Part shown: in pieces, positions 44,557-54,275 of the stretch
How the letters are laid out: each line of letters opens with the position of its first letter
How positions within the stretch are numbered: position 1 is the stretch's first letter
NCBI RefSeq assembly: GCF_900215515.1
Contig: NZ_OBEI01000004.1
Coordinates: 1-64,000 of the forward strand
DNA length: 64,000 nucleotides
Origin: Persephonella hydrogeniphila
GTDB taxonomy: Bacteria > Aquificota > Aquificia > Aquificales > Hydrogenothermaceae
Reading direction: 5' to 3'
Notes under the pieces: model-generated
Told to the model about the DNA's origin: nothing
The model's database searches: none
Seen by the model: only the letters and a program-made list of their open reading frames with translations
Made by a program: the position numbers and the translations under genes

Positions 44557-45458
44557 GACAGTATCTTCCCTGTTGAGCTGTTTTTTACTTTAATAACCTG
44601 TCCCTTCTGCCCGTTTTCCAGAGCTATTCCAGTGATCTCTATCTTTATTCCATTTCGGTCATAAATCACTTTAACATAACTTTTTCTTTTTACAGGATAA
44701 TCAGGTTCTATCATAGTCAGTTTTAATGGAGAACCCTTTTTTATCAATGTCCTTACTTTTGCTCCGATAACAAGATCAGGATCTGTTATATAGTTGTTTT
44801 TTACAGGTAATTTTTTTAGTTCAATATCATCTTCTGTTATCAGCTCACCCCTTAATAAATCTTTTTTTGCTACTATAACATCTGCTACTTTCTGGTATTT
44901 TACTGTTGCATTCAGTTTTCTTATTTTTTTTCCATTCTGGAGAATATACACACTAAGATATATGTATCTATTACTTTTTGATCTTTCTTCTATTTTTAAT
45001 GTAAAAGGCTTATTAAGTTTTTCTGTTTTTAAAGATACCCTTATATCTTCTATTTGTATATCCGGATACCTTTTTAGATACTCTGTTATCTTTTCTTTTA
45101 TGATTTCTGGAGAGAGGATTATCTCTTTTCTTTTTATTTTTACTTTTTCTCCTTTAATAACTACAGAATCAGGATTTACATAGTTGTTTTTTAGAATTTT
45201 TAAGATCTGATTTTTTCTTAATTCTTTTTCCTCTCCTGCTTTAAGCCCTTCTATAACAGTAATTCCTGACAGAAATGTTAAGAATCTTTCATTGTCTGTA
45301 TTTATCACTGATATATCAGAAAGTGTCAGCTTGCTTTTTTCCGTCTCTACATAACTTTTTAGTTTTATTACTGTCTTACTGTAAACTGGAGAAAAAAGAA
45401 GCAAAAATATCAGTAAGATCTTAACTTTTGAGGGAACCGACGGTTCTGAGCATCTCAT
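44508..45458 (-). CDS. flgA: P-ring assembly chaperone FlgA
   Basis: A 316-residue protein with a signal peptide (VKILLIFLLLFSPVYS, after an 11-residue lead). The C-terminal SAF/FlgA domain (about 190-316) holds VIVAKKDLLRGELITEDDIELKKL and VKVKNSSTGKILSCKVIG. It is a periplasmic chaperone for FlgI. The only good ATG overlaps flgG by 38 bases, so the N-terminal lead before the signal is unusual. Confidence 0.88.
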   Translation of the reverse strand: MRCSEPSVPSKVKILLIFLLLFSPVYSKTVIKLKSYVETEKSKLTLSDISVINTDNERFLTFLSGITVIEGLKAGEEKELRKNQILKILKNNYVNPDSVVIKGEKVKIKRKEIILSPEIIKEKITEYLKRYPDIQIEDIRVSLKTEKLNKPFTLKIEERSKSNRYIYLSVYILQNGKKIRKLNATVKYQKVADVIVAKKDLLRGELITEDDIELKKLPVKNNYITDPDLVIGAKVRTLIKKGSPLKLTMIEPDYPVKRKSYVKVIYDRNGIKIEITGIALENGQKGQVIKVKNSSTGKILSCKVIGKDTVLFIGGY

Positions 45459-46221
45459 CTGCTGTTATTATACCTTTTGAGTTAATTTCGTAAGCTCTCT
45501 GAGCAACGATAAGATTTACCATCTCTTCCACAATGTTTACATTGGAAGCTTCTAAAAATCCCTGTGCAAGCTTACCAAAACCATCAGTGTTCGGATCTCC
45601 CTCGATAGGATCTCCTGATGCGTCAGTCTGGACAAACAGATTTTCTCCTATAGCTTTAAGACCTGCAGGATTAATAAATTTGTAAAGTTTTATATCTGTT
45701 AACTCCTCTGTTGTTTGCTGACCTCCTTCATTTCTGACAAGATACACTTTGCCGTTAGGGCTTATGTTTATACTGATAAGTGTCTCAGGAGAAGATATCT
45801 GGATATTTGGAGATAATTTGTAACCGTTAGGTGTAACTACATACCCTTCGTTATCTACCTGAAAATTTCCGGCTCTTGTGTAAGCTTCTCCTCCTCCGGG
45901 AAGTTCTATCTTAAAAAATCCTTCCCCCTGAATCGCTATATCTAACTGCTTATCTGTTTTTATAAGACTGCCCTGTGAAAAAATCTTTGATACATCAGAC
46001 AGTTTCACCCCTAGACCTATCTGTATTCCTGATGGAACTCTGGTTTCGTTGGAACTCATAACTCCGGGATCTTTTATATCCTGATATATAAGATCTTCAA
46101 AGTTAGCTCTGCTTCTTTTGAAACCTACAGTGTTTACATTTGCTATATTGTTTGATATGACATCAAGGTTTGTCTGTTGTGCCTGCATACCTGATGCTGA
46201 TGTCCACAGTGCTCTAATCAT
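45421..46221 (-). CDS. flgG: Distal rod protein FlgG
   Basis: A 266-residue rod protein. MIRALWTSASGMQAQQTNLD and ISNNIANVNTVGFKRSRANFEDL occupy the N-terminus, and the C-terminal helix has QGFLEASNVNIVEEMVNLIVAQRAYEINSK. Length and motifs are those of FlgG. It follows flgF by 15 bases. Confidence 0.95.
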   Translation of the reverse strand: MIRALWTSASGMQAQQTNLDVISNNIANVNTVGFKRSRANFEDLIYQDIKDPGVMSSNETRVPSGIQIGLGVKLSDVSKIFSQGSLIKTDKQLDIAIQGEGFFKIELPGGGEAYTRAGNFQVDNEGYVVTPNGYKLSPNIQISSPETLISINISPNGKVYLVRNEGGQQTTEELTDIKLYKFINPAGLKAIGENLFVQTDASGDPIEGDPNTDGFGKLAQGFLEASNVNIVEEMVNLIVAQRAYEINSKGIITADEMLRTVGSLKS

Positions 46222-46236
46222 AGCTCTTCACCTCTC

Positions 46237-46962
46237 TTAAGCTCTTCCTATTTCATTGCTTTTTTGTTCCATCTGATCTAAACTTCTCATCAAATTGCCG
46301 TAAATCTCAAATCTTCTCTGGGCATTTATAAGTTCTATCATGGCCTCAATTCCATTCACATTAGATTGCTCCAGATACCCCTGCTTAATTTGGTATTCTG
46401 CCGGTATCTCCTGAGCATTATTGTCAGGTATATAATAACTTTCCGAATCTGGTCTTACAGATGAGAAGTTCCTTACCATAATTTTTCCGACTACTTCATT
46501 ACCACTGTAAACAGTTCCATCATCCAAAATATTAATCGGTTTTGTTATATCTGTTATCCGAATTCTTTTCCCCTGTTCATTTAACAGGTAGTTCCCGTTA
46601 GAATCCACAAGAAACCCTTCTCCATTCCGAAGAAAGTGGCCGTTTCTTGTGTACTTAATACCGTTTGGTGTTTCAATACCAAAAAATCCCTTTCCAAAGA
46701 TCGCAAGATCAAAGGGGGCATCTGTTTTTATAAGATTTCCCTGTGTGTTTATAACAGGAGTATCATTAAATCTTGGGAAAACAAACAGATGGGAAGAATC
46801 CCCTTTGTTTTCTGGAAGGTACTGGCTCATCTCTCTAAGCAACAGTTTTTTAAATCCTGGTGTGTTTACATTGGCAAGGTTATTGGTTACAACATTCAGG
46901 TTTTCCAGAGCTCTCTCTCCACCGGAAGCAAGAATGTATATAGGCTGAAAGTTCAGAGCCAT
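46237..46962 (-). CDS. flgF: Proximal rod protein FlgF
   Basis: A 241-residue rod protein of the FlgF/FlgG family. The N-terminus has LENLNVVTNNLANVNTPGFKK, the middle DAPFDLAIFGKGFFGIET, and the C-terminus GYLEQSNVNGIEAMIELINAQRRFEIY. Position before flgG, shorter length and divergence from FlgG support FlgF. A 51-base gap before it holds a weak sigma-28-like site. Confidence 0.88.
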   Translation of the reverse strand: MALNFQPIYILASGGERALENLNVVTNNLANVNTPGFKKLLLREMSQYLPENKGDSSHLFVFPRFNDTPVINTQGNLIKTDAPFDLAIFGKGFFGIETPNGIKYTRNGHFLRNGEGFLVDSNGNYLLNEQGKRIRITDITKPINILDDGTVYSGNEVVGKIMVRNFSSVRPDSESYYIPDNNAQEIPAEYQIKQGYLEQSNVNGIEAMIELINAQRRFEIYGNLMRSLDQMEQKSNEIGRA

Positions 46963-46989
46963 TTCTTCTCTCCGTTTTATTTTGTATGT

Positions 46990-47016
46990 ATTTCGGAAAA
47001 AACAGGATTATCTTTA
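46990..47016 (-). promoter_or_regulatory. Weak internal sigma-28-like site before flgF
   Basis: On the minus strand TAAA (47013-47016) is 15 bases from TCCGAAAT (46990-46997); the consensus is TAAA-N15-GCCGATAA. The -35 is perfect but the -10 matches at only five of eight. It lies in one of the larger gaps inside the che-fliA operon. This could give extra late expression of flgF onward. Confidence 0.3.
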
Positions 47017-47571
47017 GGACTCTTCTTCAGTAAGGAGTTTCATCCTTTCCTGAACTGTTATTATACTGGTTATCTTTACTCCAAAATTATTCTCTACCGT
47101 GTAAAGCTCCCCTTTTGCTATCAACTTTCCATTTACTTTTATATCTATCGGCTGGTTTATATACCTGTCTAACTCTACTATACTGTTTGGGTTTAGTTTC
47201 AGAACTTCTTCAAGGGGCATTGTTGTACTTCCTATCTCGACAGATATCTCAAGGGGTATGTCCATTAACAGATCTAATTTTTCTTTCTCTAAAAGTTCTG
47301 TTTCCTCCGGTTTGTGTTCAGCTGTACTTACTGCTTCTTCCCACTGCTTTGCAAGCTCTTCCTGATCTGCCCCTGTCTCCTCTTCACCACCCTCACCTTC
47401 AGCCATCTTAGCCCATTCCTCTGCCAGTTTTTCCTGATCTACTTCCTCTTCTCCTTTTTCTTCCTCAGGTTGTGACTGTTCAGCCATCTTAGCCCATTCT
47501 TCTGCAAGCTTCTCCTGATCTACTTCTTCATTTTCCTGTGGTTCATTTTCCTTTTTTTCTTCTTCTGACAT
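47014..47571 (-). CDS. fliN: FliN C-ring protein with triplicated N-terminal motif
   Basis: A 185-residue protein. The SpoA domain (about 98-180) has LLMDIPLEISVEIGSTTMPLEE, LNPNSIVELDRYINQPIDIKVN and GVKITSIITVQERMKLL, close to classical FliN. The acidic N-terminus contains three copies of a DQEKLAEEWAKMAE-like motif (about 17-31, 44-58, 68-82), similar to the single LWAEAL-type motif in E. coli FliN. The ATG at 47571 overlaps the fliM stop as TGATG. It builds the switch C ring with FliM and FliG. Confidence 0.9.
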   Translation of the reverse strand: MSEEEKKENEPQENEEVDQEKLAEEWAKMAEQSQPEEEKGEEEVDQEKLAEEWAKMAEGEGGEEETGADQEELAKQWEEAVSTAEHKPEETELLEKEKLDLLMDIPLEISVEIGSTTMPLEEVLKLNPNSIVELDRYINQPIDIKVNGKLIAKGELYTVENNFGVKITSIITVQERMKLLTEEES

Positions 47572-48533
47572 CACTGTTCCTCTTCAAAAACAGGTTTTGT
47601 AATCATTGCAGCATATTTGTCGTTATACTTGCCGAATCTTGCATAAAACTTTAATTTATCCTCAACATAAAGAGGAAATTCTTCATCTGAAGAAACAAAT
47701 AAATTCAGTTCTGTGCCTTCCTCCCAGTCGAGAATATCTTTTACTTTCATTCTCATTTTCGTAAGCTCAAAAGAAAGCTTGACATTTATTTTACGAACTT
47801 TTTCCTCTATATTTTTTTTCCAGACCGGATCCTCAGCAAAAGCAACCTGTGAGTACACTATTTCCTTTATCGGTAGAAACATACTTTGAGGAAAACAGAA
47901 ATAAAAAGGAGCCTCATAACCTTCAATATCCATCTTACACTCGACTATTATAACCTTTTCATTTGGAGAAACAATTCTTGCGAGACTGGGGTTCAGCTCT
48001 ATAGACCTGATCTCTACCATCACAGGATAAAAAGAGTCCCATACCTGTTCAAAGGTTCTCAAAGCTGCATTTATGAAATCTTCTATCACTCTCATCTCAA
48101 GTTTTGTAAACTCTCTTCCTTCTACTTTAAATGGCTTTGCAGGTCCTCCAAACAGTACACTTATTACTGTAAAAACAAGCCTTGAATCTATCACGAGAAG
48201 AGCACTTTCCTTTAGGGGTCTCATAGAAAATATTGTGTAACTGGAAGGAAGGGGAATTTTCAGCATAAAATTCTGGAAACGGGATATATATATATTTTCT
48301 TTAGTTATCATATTTATCTGTGGAAGAAGTTTTCTTGCCTCTTCTCTGAAGGCTTTGATCCATCTCTCGAATATAAGCTCAAATCCGGGAAGTCCACCTT
48401 TTTTGATATGTTCTACTTCTGAAAAATCAAAGGGGGCTACCTCTGCCTTCTCCTCTTCTACTTTTTCTTCTTCTTTGGTGCCTCCACCTAATAAAGCATC
48501 TATCTCTTCTTGAGACAGAAATTCGTCAGACAT
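47571..48533 (-). CDS. fliM: Flagellar switch protein FliM
   Basis: A 320-residue protein. The N-terminal CheY-P-binding peptide is LSQEEIDALLGGG (6-18). The CheC-like middle domain (about 45-235) and C-terminal SpoA domain (about 245-315) follow. It transmits CheY-P binding to rotation reversal. It follows fliG by ten bases and is coupled to fliN. Confidence 0.94.
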   Translation of the reverse strand: MSDEFLSQEEIDALLGGGTKEEEKVEEEKAEVAPFDFSEVEHIKKGGLPGFELIFERWIKAFREEARKLLPQINMITKENIYISRFQNFMLKIPLPSSYTIFSMRPLKESALLVIDSRLVFTVISVLFGGPAKPFKVEGREFTKLEMRVIEDFINAALRTFEQVWDSFYPVMVEIRSIELNPSLARIVSPNEKVIIVECKMDIEGYEAPFYFCFPQSMFLPIKEIVYSQVAFAEDPVWKKNIEEKVRKINVKLSFELTKMRMKVKDILDWEEGTELNLFVSSDEEFPLYVEDKLKFYARFGKYNDKYAAMITKPVFEEEQ

Positions 48534-48543
48534 AACAGTACCT

Positions 48544-49572
48544 CTAAATCATTTCTTCCCCTGCACCGTACTCTATAACTCCTTTTTCTATCAGGCTCTT
48601 TATCGTTGCTATAATCTTTTTCCTTGCATTCTCAACTTCCGATTTCTTTACTGGTCCCAATATTTCCATATCCTCAAGGAACATCTGGGCAGCCCTTTTT
48701 GACATATTCGATAAGAATTTGTCCATAATCTCCTGAGGAGCTCCTTTAAGGGCGATTAACAAGTCATTCTTGTCAACGACCTTCAGTATTTCAATAATAG
48801 CTCTGTTATCCAACTTAACAATATCTTCGAACTTGAACATCTTCTCTTCAATCGTATCTGCAAGGGAAGGGTTCTCCTTCCTAATCTCTTCGAGAATTTC
48901 TTGCCCGAGCTCCTTAGGAAGTACATTAACAATTTCGGCAGCTATATCAACACCGCTTAATGTTTCTTCTTTACCTGCTCCGATAGTAAGCAGTTCTTCC
49001 TCAAGCGTGTTTGCTACCATCTTGAGCATATCACTGGATATCTTTTCTATAGAGGCTATTCTTTTTATCACCTCTTCCTGAACATTCGTTACACCAAGTC
49101 TTTTTGGTAGATACTGGATTATCTCTGCTGCTTTTACAGGTTTTAACTGGGAAAGAATCAGCGCAATAACCTGAGGATGCTCGTTCTGTATTATATTGGC
49201 AACAAATTTAGGATCCATTTTCTCAAGCTCTCTGAATATAGCTTTTCCTTCCTCAACAGTTAATGTTTCTGCAAGAAGTTTCTCAAGTTTGTCAGGAGGA
49301 AGAGCCTGCTCTAAAATCTTTTTAAGCTTATCTGGTGCTATTTTAACAGGAGCTATCTCCTTTAAAGATTCAAAAGCTTCTTCTAATATCTGCTTTGCGA
49401 TCTCTTTTTGTGGTGGCGGAGTGGCTATAATCTGTTTTATAAGTTTTTCTATCTCATGCTCTTTCAGATGCTTAAAAATAGATACTGTTGCTTCTTCAGG
49501 CAGTAGAGATAGTAGTATAGCTGCTTTCTCTGGTCCCTTAAGATTAGCAGTTTCTTTCTTTTCTTCAGGCAA
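48544..49572 (-). CDS. fliG: Flagellar rotor protein FliG
   Basis: A 342-residue protein with armadillo-type domains: KGPEKAAILLSLLPEEATVSIFKHL near the N-terminus, ENEHPQVIALIL-type motif (QNEHPQVIALILSQLKP) in the middle, and the torque-generating C-terminal domain (KEVVDKNDLL region, MDKFLSNMSKRAAQMFLEDME) with the charged helix that contacts stators. The start appears to be TTG at 49572, one of several TTG starts in these operons. Confidence 0.94.
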   Translation of the reverse strand: MPEEKKETANLKGPEKAAILLSLLPEEATVSIFKHLKEHEIEKLIKQIIATPPPQKEIAKQILEEAFESLKEIAPVKIAPDKLKKILEQALPPDKLEKLLAETLTVEEGKAIFRELEKMDPKFVANIIQNEHPQVIALILSQLKPVKAAEIIQYLPKRLGVTNVQEEVIKRIASIEKISSDMLKMVANTLEEELLTIGAGKEETLSGVDIAAEIVNVLPKELGQEILEEIRKENPSLADTIEEKMFKFEDIVKLDNRAIIEILKVVDKNDLLIALKGAPQEIMDKFLSNMSKRAAQMFLEDMEILGPVKKSEVENARKKIIATIKSLIEKGVIEYGAGEEMI

Positions 49573-49575
49573 TTT

Positions 49576-50223
49576 TTATCCCAGCTCATTAATTATTTCT
49601 TCCGATACTTTAATATATTTCTTTATTATGTAATTTATCAAGTTTTGATTTGAGTTTTTTACTCTTCCCCCGATAAAATCGTATCTCCCTCTGTTTTCGG
49701 CATGGATCACCTCTACAGTTGCTTCAAGACTGTCATCTTCACTCTTTACTGTTATCAGATCGCCTTTTTTTACAGAATCTATACAGGGGTTTAGTATTCC
49801 CATTCCTGATCTGCTCAGTTCATAAACACAGGCATTTTCACATAGCACCGAGTTGTTTTTTTGTATACTGAAGTCTCCTAAATCCTTACAGCAGAAATAG
49901 AATCTGTGAAACCTTCTCTTTTCTTCGTCAATAGAACTTTTTTCAGGATAAAAGATAATACCGTCCTCTTCTGTTTTTTTGACTGTACATTTTACGTTGT
50001 ACACTGTATGATTCTGGGTAAGGAAAAGGGTAAACTCTTTCTTTTTCTTAAAAATCCTTGTTACCTGATAGGGGTTGATAGAATGCATTCTAAACAGATC
50101 TTTGTCTACGCTTTCAACAGTTCCACTGAATACAAGATTAAACACCATATCCAATCCAAATTTGTGGCAGTACCTTTCTATCTCTATCTCCCCAGAGTAT
50201 CTGACACCTGCAGGTATGTCCAT
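49576..50223 (-). CDS. PilZ-domain (YcgR-like) protein
   Basis: A 215-residue protein. An N-terminal YcgR-N-like beta domain (about 1-95) is followed by a PilZ domain (about 100-205) with the c-di-GMP-binding RxxxR (R103-R107) and ELSRSG (135-140) where the usual motif is (D/N)xSxxG. The Glu substitution may weaken binding. Placement just before fliG suggests a c-di-GMP-dependent brake or switch modulator acting on the C ring, as YcgR does. Confidence 0.78.
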   Translation of the reverse strand: MDIPAGVRYSGEIEIERYCHKFGLDMVFNLVFSGTVESVDKDLFRMHSINPYQVTRIFKKKKEFTLFLTQNHTVYNVKCTVKKTEEDGIIFYPEKSSIDEEKRRFHRFYFCCKDLGDFSIQKNNSVLCENACVYELSRSGMGILNPCIDSVKKGDLITVKSEDDSLEATVEVIHAENRGRYDFIGGRVKNSNQNLINYIIKKYIKVSEEIINELG

Positions 50224-50224
50224 A

Positions 50225-52018
50225 CTACTTTCCTTCTAATTCTTTTTTTATTCTGTTAAATATCTCCAACAGAGATATACTTTTATCCTTTATTATCCTG
50301 TATATTTTGTCTTTTTCTGAAGAAGAAACCTTTTCTCCAAACAGTTCTTCTACTACACTGTCTATATCTTCGATTATACCCATTATCTCTTCGTAGTATT
50401 GGTGAAATCCTTTCTTCTCAATGAATTTTTTAAACTCAGTGTTTAACCAGCTGAAAAACTCTGTTTCTCCAATTCTTACCGGCTCATTTTTTTCTACCAT
50501 ATTTGGAAGAGATAATAACCAGCTCATAAACAGAATTCTTCCTCTATCTATCTTTACAACCTCTCCTATATTAAACTCAAACAATCTTTCCATCATGCTA
50601 TCTATAGCTTTTTCTGCTGTGATGGAACTGTCCTCCAACTCTTTAAAAATAGCACCGAATCTGTCTATATACTCACTTACAGAAATAACTTCCTCTTTAA
50701 CTACATTTAAAGACTCCCTCTGCTCTTCCATAAGTTCTGATATCTCTCCAGCTATCTCTGTAATCACCTGAATACTGGACTTTATTTCATCTATTGTCTC
50801 ACTGGACATCTCCATACTCTTTTGGACTTCTGATGCTCTTTTTGATTTTTCCTGAAGCTGACGGGCAAGAGATTTCATAGAATTAGATATATCATCAACA
50901 ATATCTTCTATCTCCTCGGTTGCCCTTTTTGTTTTTATAGCCAGCTGTCTTACCTCATCTGCCACAACAGCAAAACCTTTTCCAGCCTCTCCTGCCCTTG
51001 CTGCTTCAATGGCTGCGTTCAGAGCAAGAAGATTCGTCTGTTCTGCAATAGATTTTATTGCACCGACAACTTCCTGAATCTTTTCTGACTGATCTGTTAG
51101 TATCTCAACATTGCTTCTTAATGCAACAACCTCCCCAGTCAGTTTTTTTACCTCTTCTATAGAAGAAAAGATAATATCTGAACCCTGTACGGCTTTTTCT
51201 TCTACTGTTCTTACAGTAGAGTACACATTATGGACATGTCTGTTCACATTATCTACAGATATAGACAGTATCTCAGATGAAAAAGCAAGCTGTAGCACTT
51301 TTTTCTGCATGGCTATATTTTTATCTTTGGTTGCTGTAAGATCGGTAAGTAAAACTGTTGAGCTTTTAGATATATCTTCTGTCATACTGTTTATCTGGAT
51401 AAATGTACTTCTTATCCAGTCTATAAGAGTATCAAACTCTTTACCAAGATCTCCAAGTTCGTCTCTTTTTCCTATATATATCTTAGCTGTTAAATCTCCA
51501 TTTCTTACCTTTGATATAGCTTCAAGCATTTTCTTTACAGGATAGATTACACTTCTATAGGTTGTGTATGCCCCTATCCCGATTATTATCAGGCTAAACA
51601 GAGGTATTAAGACAAGAACAGTAATTCCTTTATTAAGAGCGTTTTCTGACTTTTTCTCTATCTGATCTAAAAAGGATCTTAATCTATCTCTAAAAGAGAT
51701 CAGACTTTCTGTATCTCCTGTAGAAATAGAGTTGTAAGCATCAGAGATAATACCCTTCAAAACTTTTCCGTATTCGTTTTCAGGTATGTAACTGGTAGAA
51801 TTTCTCAGCTGGATAGCAAAACTGTTTTTATCTATACTACTACCGCTTTCTAAGATAGCTATAGCACTGTTCAGAGCATAAAGGTAGTTTTTTCCGGCAT
51901 CTTCAACTTTCTTTAGCTGAAGATACCGGCTTATATCCCTGTACACAAACTCTGTAAGCAGAAATATAACAAGAACTTCTATAACAAGAGAAGCTATAAG
52001 TTTTCCTTTTATGCTCAA
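50225..52018 (-). CDS. Membrane chemoreceptor (MCP) with atypical C-terminal domain
   Basis: A 597-residue methyl-accepting protein. TM1 is about 8-25, a small periplasmic helical sensor about 30-128, TM2 about 131-152, HAMP about 152-205, and the signalling hairpin tip [19 protein letters not shown] at 326-344. A C-terminal helical extension (about 490-565) resembles a CZB domain in layout but lacks its zinc-binding His and Cys. The start is TTG with AAAGGA upstream. Its ligand is unknown. Confidence 0.88.
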   Translation of the reverse strand: MSIKGKLIASLVIEVLVIFLLTEFVYRDISRYLQLKKVEDAGKNYLYALNSAIAILESGSSIDKNSFAIQLRNSTSYIPENEYGKVLKGIISDAYNSISTGDTESLISFRDRLRSFLDQIEKKSENALNKGITVLVLIPLFSLIIIGIGAYTTYRSVIYPVKKMLEAISKVRNGDLTAKIYIGKRDELGDLGKEFDTLIDWIRSTFIQINSMTEDISKSSTVLLTDLTATKDKNIAMQKKVLQLAFSSEILSISVDNVNRHVHNVYSTVRTVEEKAVQGSDIIFSSIEEVKKLTGEVVALRSNVEILTDQSEKIQEVVGAIKSIAEQTNLLALNAAIEAARAGEAGKGFAVVADEVRQLAIKTKRATEEIEDIVDDISNSMKSLARQLQEKSKRASEVQKSMEMSSETIDEIKSSIQVITEIAGEISELMEEQRESLNVVKEEVISVSEYIDRFGAIFKELEDSSITAEKAIDSMMERLFEFNIGEVVKIDRGRILFMSWLLSLPNMVEKNEPVRIGETEFFSWLNTEFKKFIEKKGFHQYYEEIMGIIEDIDSVVEELFGEKVSSSEKDKIYRIIKDKSISLLEIFNRIKKELEGK

Positions 52019-52020
52019 TA

Positions 52021-53862
52021 TCAGTCCTTTTTAGCCTTTATAACCATATAGTATAGTTTAATAATATCATCTGCTATCTCTCTGGAAAGTTTAACCATAT
52101 CATCTATCTTCTCTCTGGCTTTCTCGTAATTGTGTTCTTTTGAGTATCTTACAGCTTCTATTCCTGCCTGATGGAATTCTATATGAGCTTTTTCAAGTTT
52201 TTTCATAAGTTCTACAGCTTCAGAACCTATCTCCTGAGCTTTCAATAGACCTTCTGAGTAGAACCACTTACCAAGGTTACACTGTGTATGGTCAGGGGGA
52301 GTAAATGTGGTTTCTCCTTCTATTGCTTTCACCGTCTCTTCCACAAACTCAGCATGTTCTATTATTCTTGTAAGAAGATTGAATGCTTCATCTTTTCTTA
52401 ATTCAGTAAACATCTTCCACAGATGTTCTCCACTTCTGAATGTTGAAGAAGCTATATCATCAAGCTCAAGGGCTATATCTAAGATATCCTGTATTCCTTC
52501 TGTAAGGGATTTTGCATTTTCTGAAACGGTCTTTATCATCTGTGACTGTTCTTCTGTTGATGCTGTCTGCTGCAGTATCATCTCTGTCATTTTTCCTATA
52601 GCCGCTTTTATCTTTTCAAATATCTCATCTATCTCTTCAGAGTACTCAGCCCCTTCATTTATAATATCACGGACATTTCCAACTTCTACTTCTGTCTTTT
52701 CCATCTCCTCCATGATAGATGTAACCACCTCTCTTATCTCATTTGCACTTTTCGAGGTTTTCTCAGCAAGTTTTCTTACTTCGTCAGCAACAACAGCAAA
52801 TCCTCTTCCAACCTCTCCTGCCCTTGCTGCTTCAATGGCTGCGTTCAGAGCAAGAAGGTTTGTCTGCTCTGTAATCTCAAGAATCACATCAAGAATATGC
52901 TCAATACCAGAAATTCTCTTCTTCAGTTCAGCTGTTGAGTCTGTAAGTCTTGTGATAACATCTACAGTCTGTCTTATATTAGAAACAGACTTGTCTATTG
53001 ATTGGGCTCCTTTCTGTACAAGTTCGTTTATATTTTCCTGTGCTTTCTGTACGTCTAAAACTGCCGACGCCAGCTCCGAAATAGAGTCGCTTATCTGATT
53101 AACAGAGTCTACTATCTCCTCAAGATTCTTCTTAAAGTCATCCATCTCTGTTCTTATTTTGTATGTACTGGCGCTTATCATAGAGTTCTCATATATATTT
53201 GAAGCAAGCTGTGGAGATGCTTCAGTAAGTATCCTGTCTATAAATCTTTCAGCTGTTACATCCTTCCACGTAGATGCATACCCTATTATATTTCCCTGAT
53301 TGTCTGTTACAGCAAATCTGTAGGACTCAATAATATGCTTTCCTACTACAATGTCTGCGTTTTTCTTAACCTCTCCCGGTCTTAAAGATTTAAGCATTTC
53401 TTTAACTCTTTCTGGGTCTTTGTGAAATCTATGGATAGATATACCCAGAGGGTTTTCCCAGTTAACGCTGAAACCGTATGTTTTATTGATATCTTCCCCT
53501 AACTCCCTCAGTATGTCCTTTCCCCTCTTGTTTACGTATATAAGCTCGTTGCCTTCTTTACCCGGTTTGAATTCAGGAGAGGCAATAAAAACACCCTCTT
53601 CCTGCAGATAATCCAGTATCTCCCAACCTTCATTTGCTTTATCTTTCAGTTCATTTAACTGGGATTGTATCTTAGACAGCTCAGATTGAACCTGAGATAG
53701 GCTTGCATCTTTTTTCTGGAGTTCTTCTTCTAATCTGTGAACTTCTGCGTCTTTTTCTTCAAGTGCCCGCTGGAGTTCAGAAATCTGCTTTTCTTTTCTG
53801 TCAAGTTCATCTTTTAGTTTGTCTACCATCTCATAAACATCTTTACATCCAAAAAGTCCCAT
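52021..53862 (-). CDS. Cytosolic PAS-CZB chemoreceptor
   Basis: A 613-residue soluble receptor with no transmembrane helix. An N-terminal coiled coil (about 10-75), a PAS domain (about 85-205: [12 protein letters not shown] to [16 protein letters not shown]), the signalling domain with tip [19 protein letters not shown] (332-350), and a CZB domain (about 495-575) with candidate zinc ligands H503, C528 (in CNLGKWFY), H560 and H564. CZB receptors are linked to zinc, pH or oxidant sensing in other bacteria; energy or redox taxis is plausible here. Confidence 0.9.
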   Translation of the reverse strand: MGLFGCKDVYEMVDKLKDELDRKEKQISELQRALEEKDAEVHRLEEELQKKDASLSQVQSELSKIQSQLNELKDKANEGWEILDYLQEEGVFIASPEFKPGKEGNELIYVNKRGKDILRELGEDINKTYGFSVNWENPLGISIHRFHKDPERVKEMLKSLRPGEVKKNADIVVGKHIIESYRFAVTDNQGNIIGYASTWKDVTAERFIDRILTEASPQLASNIYENSMISASTYKIRTEMDDFKKNLEEIVDSVNQISDSISELASAVLDVQKAQENINELVQKGAQSIDKSVSNIRQTVDVITRLTDSTAELKKRISGIEHILDVILEITEQTNLLALNAAIEAARAGEVGRGFAVVADEVRKLAEKTSKSANEIREVVTSIMEEMEKTEVEVGNVRDIINEGAEYSEEIDEIFEKIKAAIGKMTEMILQQTASTEEQSQMIKTVSENAKSLTEGIQDILDIALELDDIASSTFRSGEHLWKMFTELRKDEAFNLLTRIIEHAEFVEETVKAIEGETTFTPPDHTQCNLGKWFYSEGLLKAQEIGSEAVELMKKLEKAHIEFHQAGIEAVRYSKEHNYEKAREKIDDMVKLSREIADDIIKLYYMVIKAKKD

Positions 53863-53878
53863 TTTTAGCCTCCTGACA

Positions 53879-54274
53879 CTATTTTTTCATGGCAGAGAAT
53901 ATCTTCTCTATCTTTTCTTTCAGAACTTCGGCAGTGAAAGGCTTAACAATATAATTGTTTACACCGGCCTTTATCGCCAGAAGAACGTTCTCTTTTTTGG
54001 CTTCAGCTGTAACCATCAAAACAGGAAGATGTTTCAGTTCTGGGTCTTTTCTTATCTCCTGTACCAGCTCTAATCCTGTCATGTTAGGCATATTCCAGTC
54101 TGTTATAACAAAATCATATTTTCCTGTTTTTAATTTTTGCAGGGCTACTTTTCCGTCTTCAGCCTCATCTATATTTTTAAAACCAAGCTGTTCAAGAAGC
54201 CCCTTTATTATCCTCCTCATCGTTGCCATATCATCAACAACAAGAATCCTGATATTCGGGTCAGGTAATGCCAT
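53879..54274 (-). CDS. cheY: Chemotaxis response regulator CheY
   Basis: A 131-residue single REC domain. The acidic pair is D14-D15, the phosphoacceptor D59 ([10 protein letters not shown]), T89 and K111 (YIVKPF). Phospho-CheY would bind FliM at its EIDALL peptide. It lies between cheV and the receptors. Confidence 0.93.
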   Translation of the reverse strand: MALPDPNIRILVVDDMATMRRIIKGLLEQLGFKNIDEAEDGKVALQKLKTGKYDFVITDWNMPNMTGLELVQEIRKDPELKHLPVLMVTAEAKKENVLLAIKAGVNNYIVKPFTAEVLKEKIEKIFSAMKK

Positions 54275-54275
54275 T

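Noticed and set aside
52307-53098. 263-codon plus-strand open frame opposite the cytosolic chemoreceptor
   Set aside because: Ser/Ile-rich composition typical of the antisense of coiled-coil genes; no recognisable motif. The receptor frame is certain.
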